Source of the DNA: Gordonia polyisoprenivorans NBRC 16320 = JCM 10675
Lineage (GTDB): Bacteria > Actinomycetota > Actinomycetes > Mycobacteriales > Mycobacteriaceae
Length of the DNA stretch: 64,000 nt
Assembly (NCBI RefSeq): GCF_000241325.1
Contig: NZ_BAEI01000092.1
Coordinates: 1-64,000 of the forward strand
Reading direction: 5' to 3'
Shown: positions 52,065-59,345 of the stretch, one piece after another
Numbering within the stretch: position 1 is the stretch's first letter
Layout of the letters: each line of letters begins with the position of its first letter
Position numbers and translations under genes: made by a program
The notes under the pieces: model-generated
Databases searched by the model: none
Told to the model about the DNA's origin: nothing
What the model saw: only the letters and a program-made list of their open reading frames with translations

Positions 52065-52538
52065 TCACATGCCCTTGACGCGGCGGCCGATCTCGCGGGC
52101 GACTTCGCGTTGCGCGGTGCGCCGCGCGATGTCCTGGCGCTTGTCGTGTGCCTGCTTACCGCGGGCCAGTGCGAGTTCGACCTTGGCCCGCCCGTCGCTG
52201 AAGTACATCGACAGCGGCACCAGGGTCAGGTTACCGTCGCGGATCTTGCCGACGAGGTTGTCGATCTCACGACGATGCATCAGCAGCTTGCGATTCCGTC
52301 GCGGCGCGTGATTGGTCCAGGACCCACTGCCGTATTCGGCGATGTGCAGTCCACGCAACCAGACCTCACCGTCGTCGATGGTCGCGAACGCGTCGACCAA
52401 GGAGGCCTTGCCCTCCCGCAGACTCTTGACCTCGGTGCCGAGCAGGGCGATGCCGGCCTCGTAGGTGTCGAGGATCGTGTAATTGTGTCGCGCTTTGCGA
52501 TTGGACGCGATCAGATTGCGCCCCTTCTCCTTGACCAT
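52065..52538 (-). CDS. smpB: SsrA-binding protein SmpB
   Basis: 157 residues from the ATG at 52538 (MVKEKGRNLIASN). Family sequence is complete: ARHNYTILDTYEAGIALLGT, EVKSLREGKASLVDAFA, HAPRRNRKLLMHRREI and the basic tail RQDIARRTAQREVAREIGRR. It binds tmRNA and delivers it to stalled ribosomes. It lies 19 bases downstream of ftsX, an arrangement (ftsE-ftsX-smpB) common in actinobacteria. A GGAGGTGA sequence sits 13 bases before the start. tmRNA lies 1.4 kb downstream. Confidence 0.97.
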   Translation of the reverse strand: MVKEKGRNLIASNRKARHNYTILDTYEAGIALLGTEVKSLREGKASLVDAFATIDDGEVWLRGLHIAEYGSGSWTNHAPRRNRKLLMHRREIDNLVGKIRDGNLTLVPLSMYFSDGRAKVELALARGKQAHDKRQDIARRTAQREVAREIGRRVKGM

Positions 52539-52557
52539 GTCGGCCGTCTCACCTCCT

Positions 52558-53472
52558 TCACTCGCGAACGTAGACACGCAGCGTGACATATCCGGTCACC
52601 GCTGCCAACACAATTCCGCCGATGACGAGCCACGGCGAGACGAACAACACGTCGCCGATCGTCACCCGGGGCACGATGTTGACCCCGTACAAACCGGCCA
52701 GGGCTCTGTCGAAGAAGAAGAGTTTGGCCAGGAACAACCCACCGATCGCGAGCAACGACCCGATGAACGCGGCCAGCATCGCCTCGAGGAGGAACGGCAG
52801 CTGGGTGTACCACCGGGTCGCGCCGACCAGTCGCATGATCGACACCTCGGTCCGCCGGGTGAACGCCGCGATCTGCACCGTGTTGACGATCAGCAGGATC
52901 GCGGCCACAGCGAGGATCGCGGCCACCGAGAACGCGGCGTTGCGCACCCCGTCGAGCACCCCGAAGATCCGTTTGACGAGTTCACGTTGATCCAGGGCGC
53001 CCTCGACGCCGAGGTCCTGGCGGCCCGAGAAGGCGTTGTAGACGTCGTCGAAACGATCCGGATCCGACATCCGGACCTTGAACGACGCCTGCGAGAAGGT
53101 GTCCTGGGTGATCTGATCGGCGATCTCCGGCGAGGTCTCCTCGAACATCTCCTTGGCCTGCTGATAGCCCTCTTCGGGGCTGACGTAGGTGACCGATCCG
53201 ACGCCGGGCTGCTTCTCGAGGTCGGCGCGCAGCGTGGTGCACGGGGCGTTGCGGCAGTTGGCGTCGGCCTTGGAGACGTCCTCGTTGAGGAAGAACTGCA
53301 TCTCGACCCGGTCGAGGAAGATCTTCTGGCTCTTGTCGGCCATCTGGATCACCAACAGCCCGCCGCCGAACATGCCCAGGGTGATCGCGGTGGTGATGAT
53401 CATCGCGACCGTCATGGTCAGGTTGCGGCGGAAGCCGTTGAAGACCTCGCTGAAGATGAATTGAGCTCGCAT
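52558..53472 (-). CDS. ftsX: Cell division ABC permease FtsX
   Basis: 304 residues. N-terminal membrane helix (LTMTVAMIITTAITLGMFGG), a periplasmic loop of ~120 residues containing two Cys (NCRNAPCTT), then three more helices. The opening MRAQFIFSEVFNGFRRNLTM is typical of actinobacterial FtsX. With FtsE it controls peptidoglycan hydrolases (RipC in mycobacteria) at the septum. Downstream of ftsE by 95 bases and upstream of smpB by 19. Confidence 0.96.
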   Translation of the reverse strand: MRAQFIFSEVFNGFRRNLTMTVAMIITTAITLGMFGGGLLVIQMADKSQKIFLDRVEMQFFLNEDVSKADANCRNAPCTTLRADLEKQPGVGSVTYVSPEEGYQQAKEMFEETSPEIADQITQDTFSQASFKVRMSDPDRFDDVYNAFSGRQDLGVEGALDQRELVKRIFGVLDGVRNAAFSVAAILAVAAILLIVNTVQIAAFTRRTEVSIMRLVGATRWYTQLPFLLEAMLAAFIGSLLAIGGLFLAKLFFFDRALAGLYGVNIVPRVTIGDVLFVSPWLVIGGIVLAAVTGYVTLRVYVRE

Positions 53473-53567
53473 GGCTGCTCGGATGTCCTTCTGGTCGTGG
53501 GGGCTCGCGCGGATGCGCCGACGGTTCTCGGCATCGCGTGCACGCGAACCAGATCGGCACTTGTCGC

Positions 53568-54254
53568 TCAGCCGATGCCGTAGACGCCTTGCTCGTCGTT
53601 GCGGACCAGCCGCCCGTTGTCGAATTCGAGGACCCGACGGCGCATCGCGTCGACGATGTGCCGGTCATGGGTGGCCATCACCACCGTCGTGCCGCGCCGG
53701 TTCACCCGATCGAGGACGTCGACGATCTCCTCGCTGGTCTCCGGGTCGAGGTTTCCGGTGGGCTCGTCGGCCAGCAGCACCAGCGGCCGGTTGGCGATCG
53801 CGCGGGCGATGGCCACACGCTGCATCTCACCGCCCGACAGCTCGTAGGGCATGCGGTCGAGCTTGCCTTCCAGACCCACGTAGTCGAGGACCTCGGGCAC
53901 CACCTTGCGGATCATCGACGGCGGTTTGCCGATCACCTCCAAGGCGAAGGCGACGTTGTCGGCGACCGACTTCTGTTGCAGAAGCCGGAAATCCTGGAAG
54001 ACGCAGCCGATCGACTGGCGCAGTTTGGGTACCAGACGGCCCTTGAGGGTGTTGACGTGGAAGTCGCCGACGTAGACCTGGCCGGAGGTCGGCTTGTCCT
54101 CTTTGAGCAACAAGCGGAAGAAGGTCGACTTCCCCGATCCGGAAGGCCCGATGAGGAACGCGAACTCGCCCTTCTCGACCTCGAGGGACAGCTCTGACAG
54201 AGCCGGCCGCGAGGAGGCCTTGTACTTCATCGTGACGTTGTCCAGCGTGATCAC
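53568..54254 (-). CDS. ftsE: Cell division ABC ATPase FtsE
   Basis: 228 residues from the GTG at 54254 (VITLDNVTMKYK). ABC ATPase motifs: Walker A GPSGSGKST, Q-loop VFQDFRLL, signature LSGGEMQRVAIA, Walker B VLLADEPTG, H-loop ATHD. The partner FtsX is encoded next. The upstream in-frame extension to 54476 is Arg/Pro-rich and not part of the family. No obvious ribosome-binding site precedes the GTG. Confidence 0.96.
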   Translation of the reverse strand: MITLDNVTMKYKASSRPALSELSLEVEKGEFAFLIGPSGSGKSTFFRLLLKEDKPTSGQVYVGDFHVNTLKGRLVPKLRQSIGCVFQDFRLLQQKSVADNVAFALEVIGKPPSMIRKVVPEVLDYVGLEGKLDRMPYELSGGEMQRVAIARAIANRPLVLLADEPTGNLDPETSEEIVDVLDRVNRRGTTVVMATHDRHIVDAMRRRVLEFDNGRLVRNDEQGVYGIG

Positions 54255-54345
54255 AGGGAGCCAGTGTAACGACGACGCCTGAGAGTCCCGTTCAGGCGGA
54301 CGTGCGGCGCGTTGACCTCGCTCCCGCGCCGGTCGGTCGCGCGTC

Positions 54346-55044
54346 TCAGCGCGTCGGCACGGTGGTGGTGGTCGTGGTCTCCCAGGGCAGCCGGAAGCCG
54401 GGGATGAGACCACCGCTCGGCGCCGAGGACTGTCCCGTCGACGACTCCTCCCCGGCACCGGGCGCACCGGGCGCACCGGACTGCACCGACGACTCGCCCG
54501 AGTCCGACGACGACACCGACGACGAGGTCGTCGACGAATAGCTGGTCGTCGGTTCCCGATAGGTCGGCTCGCTCGTGCGCACCACCTGCCGGCCGGTGGA
54601 CGGCTGCTCCGGCGGGGCGTAGCGCTGCGATGTGTACCCGTACATCACCCAGCACGCCACGAACAGGACCACCAGGATCGCCGTGCCGGAGCGCACGCGG
54701 GTGCCCTTGATGTGCTTCCAGTTCCGGTCGCGCCAGCCACGGCGATGCGACGTCGCGGGCGTGGGATCGGTGACCGGGCGGGCACCGGTGTCGGACTCGG
54801 CGTCGTCGTCGGTGACGATCGGGATCTGGTCGGTGTCGACGATGGGGTCGACTGGGGCATGGGTACGCCTGGTCGCAGCCGGCGTGACGGGTGGTGTCGT
54901 GGCGGGCGTCACCGCGGGCCGCGCGGCGTCGTCCGGCAACAGGTGGCGGGGCTCGCCCTCACGGGCGGGCGTCGATTCACCAGGCGTCTTACCTGGTGGC
55001 GTGTTCTCGGGCGTCTTGTCGCCGGGCAGTTCTCGATCGGCCAT
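54346..55044 (-). CDS. Single-pass membrane protein with low-complexity ends, unknown function
   Basis: 232 residues. An acidic, Thr/Pro-rich cytosolic half (1-115) precedes one transmembrane helix (SGTAILVVLFVACWVMYGY). A Ser/Thr/Gly-rich external part ends in a Thr run. I recognise no domain. The ATG shares one base with the mscS stop (TGATG). Poly-Ser/Thr outside and charge inside suggest a cell-envelope protein. It could be linked to the neighbouring channel or division genes, but nothing in the sequence proves it. Confidence 0.75.
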   Translation of the reverse strand: MADRELPGDKTPENTPPGKTPGESTPAREGEPRHLLPDDAARPAVTPATTPPVTPAATRRTHAPVDPIVDTDQIPIVTDDDAESDTGARPVTDPTPATSHRRGWRDRNWKHIKGTRVRSGTAILVVLFVACWVMYGYTSQRYAPPEQPSTGRQVVRTSEPTYREPTTSYSSTTSSSVSSSDSGESSVQSGAPGAPGAGEESSTGQSSAPSGGLIPGFRLPWETTTTTTVPTR

Positions 55045-56054
55045 CAGGCTCCCCCGTCCCGGTCGGTACGGCCGTCGGTGCCGGGTGCGCTCACGGTGTC
55101 GGCGAGTGTCGCCGGCGGGGCGGCACCGGACTGGGCGTCATGCCCGGCGGCGACGGTGATGCCCTCGGCGGCGAGAGCGCGCACGATCGACACGCGCAGC
55201 GCCCGGCTCACCTCGAACTGTTTGCCGGGCAGCGTCCGCGCGACGATGCGGACGGTGATCGCGTCCAGTTCGAGGTCGGTGACCCCGAGTGACGACGGTG
55301 TGTCGAGGAGCAGGTCGTGCCAACGCGCGGTCGCGTAGAACTCGCGGCCCACCCGGTCGAGGGTTTCGTTGACGAGTCCGATGTCGGCCTTGGCCGGCAC
55401 CGGGACGTCCACCACCGCCCGCGCCCAGTCCTTGGACAGGTTGGTGGCCTTGATGATCTGGCCGTTGGGCACGGTGATGACCTCGCCCTCGCTGGTGCGC
55501 AGTTTGGTCACGCGCAGGGTGACGTCCTCGACGGTGCCGTCGGCGTTCTGGCCGCCGGTGACCATCAGACTCACCACGTCGCCGTACCCGTATTGCTTCT
55601 CGGCGACCACGAAGAACCCTGCCAGGATGTCCTGCACCACGCGCTGCGCACCGAAGCCGAGGGCTGCACCGATCACCGCACCCGGGCCGGTCAGGCCGGT
55701 GATGGGCACGTTGAGGATCACCAGGAAGCGGATCAGCACAATCGCGATGACCACGACGATCAGCACCCACGCGACCACGTCGACCAGGGCCCGACGATGT
55801 TTGGTGTCCTCGGTCTGGACGATCAGGTCGCTGTTGTGGAAGCTGCTGTCGACGCGCGCGGCGTACTTGGCCGCCGACCATCGGATGAGACGGATGACGA
55901 TGAGTCCGCCGAGGACCCACGTGACCATCTGCAGCCCGTTGGTGACCAGCCAGACGTAGATGGACCCGATGAGCTGCTCGGTCGCGTTCTGCGGACTGGT
56001 CGCAGCAAGGACGTGATGCGGACTCGCCGCCGCGAGCAACTCAGGCGTCGACAT
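55044..56054 (-). CDS. MscS family mechanosensitive ion channel
   Basis: 336 residues. Three membrane helices, then the MscS pore helix and beta domain: GPGAVIGAALGFGAQRVVQD followed by ILAGFFVVAEKQYGYGD and VTLRVTKLRTSEGEVITVPN are strongly conserved. It releases solutes on hypo-osmotic shock. Its start overlaps the prfB end by 14 bases. The C-terminus (after ~300) is disordered. Confidence 0.92.
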   Translation of the reverse strand: MSTPELLAAASPHHVLAATSPQNATEQLIGSIYVWLVTNGLQMVTWVLGGLIVIRLIRWSAAKYAARVDSSFHNSDLIVQTEDTKHRRALVDVVAWVLIVVVIAIVLIRFLVILNVPITGLTGPGAVIGAALGFGAQRVVQDILAGFFVVAEKQYGYGDVVSLMVTGGQNADGTVEDVTLRVTKLRTSEGEVITVPNGQIIKATNLSKDWARAVVDVPVPAKADIGLVNETLDRVGREFYATARWHDLLLDTPSSLGVTDLELDAITVRIVARTLPGKQFEVSRALRVSIVRALAAEGITVAAGHDAQSGAAPPATLADTVSAPGTDGRTDRDGGA

Positions 56055-57156
56055 CGGCCATTCGCCAGCGGATGCCCGCCTCGATGAACTGGTCGATGTC
56101 GCCGTCGAGGATGGCGGTCGGGTTGTTGCTCTCGACGTTGGTCCGAAGGTCCTTCACCATCTGATACGGGTGCAGGACGTAGGAACGCATCTGGTTGCCC
56201 CAGCTCGATCCGCCGTCGCCCTTGAGCGCATCGAGTTCGGCGCGCTCCTCCTGACGCTTGCGTTCGAGGAGTTTGGCCTGCAGCACCCGCATCGCCGAGG
56301 CCTTGTTCTGCAACTGACTCTTCTCGTTCTGGCAGGTGACGACGATGCCGGTGGGCAGGTGCGTCAGACGCACCGCGGAGTCGGTGGTGTTGACCGACTG
56401 GCCGCCGGGGCCCGAGGAGCGGTAGACGTCGACCTTCAGTTCGTTCTCGTCGATGTCGATGTGGTCGGTGGTCTCCACCACGGGCAGCACCTCGACCTCG
56501 GCGAAGGAAGTCTGCCTGCGACCCTGGTTGTCGAAAGGGCTGATGCGAACCAGGCGATGGGTGCCCTGCTCGACCGAGAGGGTGCCGTACATGTAGGGGG
56601 CCTTGACGGCGAAGGTCGCCGACTTCAGGCCCGCCTCCTCGGCGTAGGACGTGTCGTAGACCTCGACGCCGTAGCCGTGCTGCTCGGCCCACCGCACATA
56701 CATCCGCATCAACATCTGGGCCCAGTCCGCGGCGTCGACGCCACCGGCACCGGATCGGATGTTGACCAGTGCGTCACGCGCGTCGTACTCGCCGGCGAGC
56801 ATGGTCTTGACCTCCATCGCGGCGATGTCGGTCCGGAGCGAGGCCCGTTCGGCGTCGGCGTCGGCCAGCGCGCTGGTCCGTTCCTCACCCTCCTCGGACT
56901 CGGCGAGCTCGTAGAGCACCGGCATGTCCTCGAGTCGCTGACGCAATTCGGTGACCCGTCGCAACTCCGACTGGGCGTGGGAGAGCTCGCTGGTGACCTT
57001 CTGCGCGTGCTCCTGGTCGTTCCACAACTCGGGGTCGGAAGCCTGCATCTCGAGCTCTTCGATCCGACGGCGCAGTTCGTCGACGTCGAGCACCTTCTCC
57101 ACGGTGGTGAGGGTGGTGTCGAGGGATTCGAGATCTGCGGTCACGTCGGGATGCAC
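56041..57156 (-). CDS. prfB: Peptide chain release factor 2
   Basis: 371 residues from a GTG start. It contains the RF2 anticodon-like SPF motif (RISPFDNQGRRQTSFA) and the catalytic GGQ loop (SSGPGGQSVNTTDSAV). It ends translation at UGA and UAA. The frame is continuous: the autoregulatory +1 frameshift of E. coli prfB is absent, as in other actinobacteria. It is upstream of mscS and divergent in sense from hisN, with a small membrane-protein gene in between. Confidence 0.97.
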   Translation of the reverse strand: MHPDVTADLESLDTTLTTVEKVLDVDELRRRIEELEMQASDPELWNDQEHAQKVTSELSHAQSELRRVTELRQRLEDMPVLYELAESEEGEERTSALADADAERASLRTDIAAMEVKTMLAGEYDARDALVNIRSGAGGVDAADWAQMLMRMYVRWAEQHGYGVEVYDTSYAEEAGLKSATFAVKAPYMYGTLSVEQGTHRLVRISPFDNQGRRQTSFAEVEVLPVVETTDHIDIDENELKVDVYRSSGPGGQSVNTTDSAVRLTHLPTGIVVTCQNEKSQLQNKASAMRVLQAKLLERKRQEERAELDALKGDGGSSWGNQMRSYVLHPYQMVKDLRTNVESNNPTAILDGDIDQFIEAGIRWRMADVDA

Positions 57157-57187
57157 GGTTATTCAGGGTACCGGCTGGGACGCGCCG

Positions 57188-57586
57188 TCAGGACGTCGGC
57201 GGCGGCATCTCCCCCGGGACCTGCGACTGCGGCGGGAGTTCACCGAAATGCCAACTGGTCTCGGCCTTGCCCGGCTTGTAGACCACCGGGTGCTCGGAGC
57301 CGATCTGCGGCCACGGTTGGCCTTGTTCGAGCACCATCGTCCCGTAGACCTCGGCCGGTCGGGTGCCGGGACCGACGATGGTGCCCGAGACGGTGCAGAA
57401 CGCCTCGCCCTTGCTGTCGGCCTCCGGACGCTCGCTGACCCCGGTGAGGGTCATCGTTCCCTGCACCAGGCCGGCGCCGCCGCGGGCGCCGCCTCCGATG
57501 CCGCCGACCCGGCGGCCACGCATCTGCATGATCATCGCGACGGCCATGACCGCCAGGAGGATGGCGATCGTCACGGTGATCCACAT
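57188..57586 (-). CDS. Small conserved membrane protein, unknown function
   Basis: 132 residues from the ATG at 57586 (MWITVTIAILLAVMAVAMIM), where an N-terminal membrane helix is immediately followed by RGRR. The rest is a beta-rich domain with GKAETSWHFGELPPQSQVPG. A GTG at 57595 is an alternative start. Position next to prfB and hisN is typical of actinobacteria, but I do not know its role. It ends 31 bases before the prfB start on the same strand. Confidence 0.7.
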   Translation of the reverse strand: MWITVTIAILLAVMAVAMIMQMRGRRVGGIGGGARGGAGLVQGTMTLTGVSERPEADSKGEAFCTVSGTIVGPGTRPAEVYGTMVLEQGQPWPQIGSEHPVVYKPGKAETSWHFGELPPQSQVPGEMPPPTS

Positions 57587-57631
57587 GACGGTCACCCTAC
57601 CGGGCCCGGCCTCCGCGTTAGGCTTTCGCGC

Positions 57632-58435
57632 GTGACCTCCCACCCCATTCCCGAATCCGACGATTCCGACCTCGGTATCGCGCTGTCGCTGGCGATCGCC
57701 GCCGACGACCTCACCATGGCGCGTTTCGGGGCGCTGGACCTGCAGGTGTCGCAGAAACCCGACCTCACCCCGGTCTCCGACGCCGACCTGGCCTGCGAGG
57801 AGATGATCCGCGCGCACCTGTCGCGCCGACGTCCCGGCGACGTCGTACTCGGCGAGGAGTTCGGCGGCGAGCCGACGAGATCGGGACGCCAGTGGGTGAT
57901 CGACCCGATCGACGGGACCAAGAACTTCGTGCGCGGGGTACCGGTGTGGGCAACGTTGATCGCACTGCTCGTCGACGGTGTTCCGACGGTCGGGGTGGTC
58001 TCGGCGCCCGCATTGCGTCGGCGTTGGTGGGCAGCACAGGGCCAGGGCGCGTTCGCGGAGTTCGACGGCCGCACCCGGTCGTTGTCGGTGTCGGGCGTCG
58101 CCGACGTGGCCTCGGCGAGCCTGGCGTTCTCCAGTCTGTCCGGGTGGGCGCAGGCAGGTATCCGCGACAAGTTCATCGCGCTCACCGACGAGGTGTGGCG
58201 GGTGCGCGGATACGGTGACTTCTACAACTACTGCCTCGTTGCCGAGGGCGCGGTCGACATCACTGCCGAGCCGGAGGTCTCGCTGTGGGATCTCGCGGCC
58301 CTCGACATCCTCGTCCGGGAGGCCGGTGGGCGCTTCACCTCGCTCGACGGGACGCCCGGCCCCCGGGGTGGCAACGCGGTGGCCAGCAACGGACTGCTGC
58401 ACGACGCGGTACTCACCGCGCTCGCCGCGGACTGA
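57632..58435 (+). CDS. hisN: Histidinol-phosphatase, inositol monophosphatase-type (HisN)
   Basis: 267 residues from the GTG at 57632. Inositol-monophosphatase fold: metal-binding EEFGGE, WVIDPIDGTKNFVRGVPVWA, and SLWDLAALDILVREAGGR. In actinobacteria this form performs the histidinol-phosphate dephosphorylation step of histidine synthesis. Activity on inositol phosphates cannot be excluded from sequence alone. Divergent from the small membrane-protein gene, with only 45 bases between them. Confidence 0.9.
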   Translation: MTSHPIPESDDSDLGIALSLAIAADDLTMARFGALDLQVSQKPDLTPVSDADLACEEMIRAHLSRRRPGDVVLGEEFGGEPTRSGRQWVIDPIDGTKNFVRGVPVWATLIALLVDGVPTVGVVSAPALRRRWWAAQGQGAFAEFDGRTRSLSVSGVADVASASLAFSSLSGWAQAGIRDKFIALTDEVWRVRGYGDFYNYCLVAEGAVDITAEPEVSLWDLAALDILVREAGGRFTSLDGTPGPRGGNAVASNGLLHDAVLTALAAD

Positions 58436-58557
58436 GACGGACCCGGGCGGGTCGGACGCACCTGTCCAGTCGACGAGTTGCCGACGAAAGTGCTTCGGGG
58501 ACCCCACTGTTCGACCTAGCGTCGACAGGAGACCCGCACCGACGTCAGGAGTTCTCC

Positions 58558-58956
58558 ATGCCCGGCTTCCCCGCCCTCACCCACGTTGCGATCACCGTCG
58601 CCGACCTCGAGATCAGCCGGTCCTGGTACAGCCGCCTGTTCGGCGCCGAGCCCGTCCTCGAGGAGGACGAGGAGTCCGGCGCGTTCCACCACGCCGTCTA
58701 CGCCCTCGACGGCGGCACGCTGTTCGGTCTGCACACCCACACCGACTCGACGCCGTCGGAGGTGTTCAGCGAGAAGCGCACCGGACTCGACCACGTCGCG
58801 TTCGCGGTCGGACAGGACGACCTCGAGCGGTGGCGCACCCGGCTCGACGAGCTCGGCATCGCCCACGGCGGCATCAAGCACGCGGCGTACGGGTCGGGCA
58901 TCTCCTTCCGCGACCCCGACAACATCGCACTGGAGTTCTTCGCCCCACCGGCCTGA
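58558..58956 (+). CDS. VOC (glyoxalase/dioxygenase fold) protein
   Basis: 132 residues from the ATG at 58558, with AGGAG seven bases upstream. Paired beta-alpha-beta-beta-beta modules carry possible metal ligands: His in LTHVAITVADLEIS, His in GLDHVAFAVGQDDL, and Glu in PDNIALEFFAPP. Members of this fold include glyoxalases, dioxygenases and resistance proteins; the specific reaction is not evident. It is 122 bases after hisN, with a probable own promoter. Confidence 0.88.
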   Translation: MPGFPALTHVAITVADLEISRSWYSRLFGAEPVLEEDEESGAFHHAVYALDGGTLFGLHTHTDSTPSEVFSEKRTGLDHVAFAVGQDDLERWRTRLDELGIAHGGIKHAAYGSGISFRDPDNIALEFFAPPA

Positions 58957-59345
58957 GCGTGTCTCCCACCGGCTGTGCACGTTCAGGATGCCGTCCAGGC
59001 CGGCCCCCGGCTCGGTAGGTGATGGCGAGTTTGTCGTAGCGGGAGCCAGTCCTCGCCACTGCTTTGACCATGCGCCTGACCGTTCGGCGACGTTGCGGTC
59101 CCCACACGGGGCGGCGCCAAATACCTTCTCGCGGGCCGGGTTCCCGTGTATCGGGAATCTGGGCTGCGTTCTCGGTGGGGGTGGCTACGGCAGCGGCGGA
59201 CGCAGGCTCGGTTCGTGCGGCAGGCCGGGGTTGCCCAGTCGAATTGGTACCGTCGTTCGATTCGAGGCGTCCGTGAGATACTCTTCCACGCTCAGGATCA
59301 ACGTGTTGCGCCGATGGTGCACTTGCGAACTACAAGAGGCCACGG
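58957..59345. other. Intergenic region holding the transposase relic
   Basis: 389 bases between the VOC gene and the 911-residue protein gene. Apart from the transposase fragment at 58981-59094 I see no gene or clear hairpin. The promoter of the following gene must lie in 59100-59345; no convincing -10/-35 pair stands out. AGG lies six bases before its ATG. Confidence 0.6.
58981..59094 (-). pseudogene. Decayed IS5-family transposase fragment (C-terminal end)
   Basis: On the minus strand three conserved pieces of an IS5-type (DDE) transposase end occur in order but in shifted frames: NVAER (59094-59080), KQWRGLA (about 59068-59049) and RYDKLAITYRAG (59043-59008), then LDGILN (58999-58982). 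The usual bridging sequence is scrambled. Inverted repeats and the rest of the element are missing, so it is a relic of an old insertion. Confidence 0.7.

Noticed and set aside
56041..57156. Programmed +1 frameshift in prfB
   Set aside because: The frame is continuous from the GTG start to the stop with no internal UGA, so the E. coli-type control is absent.
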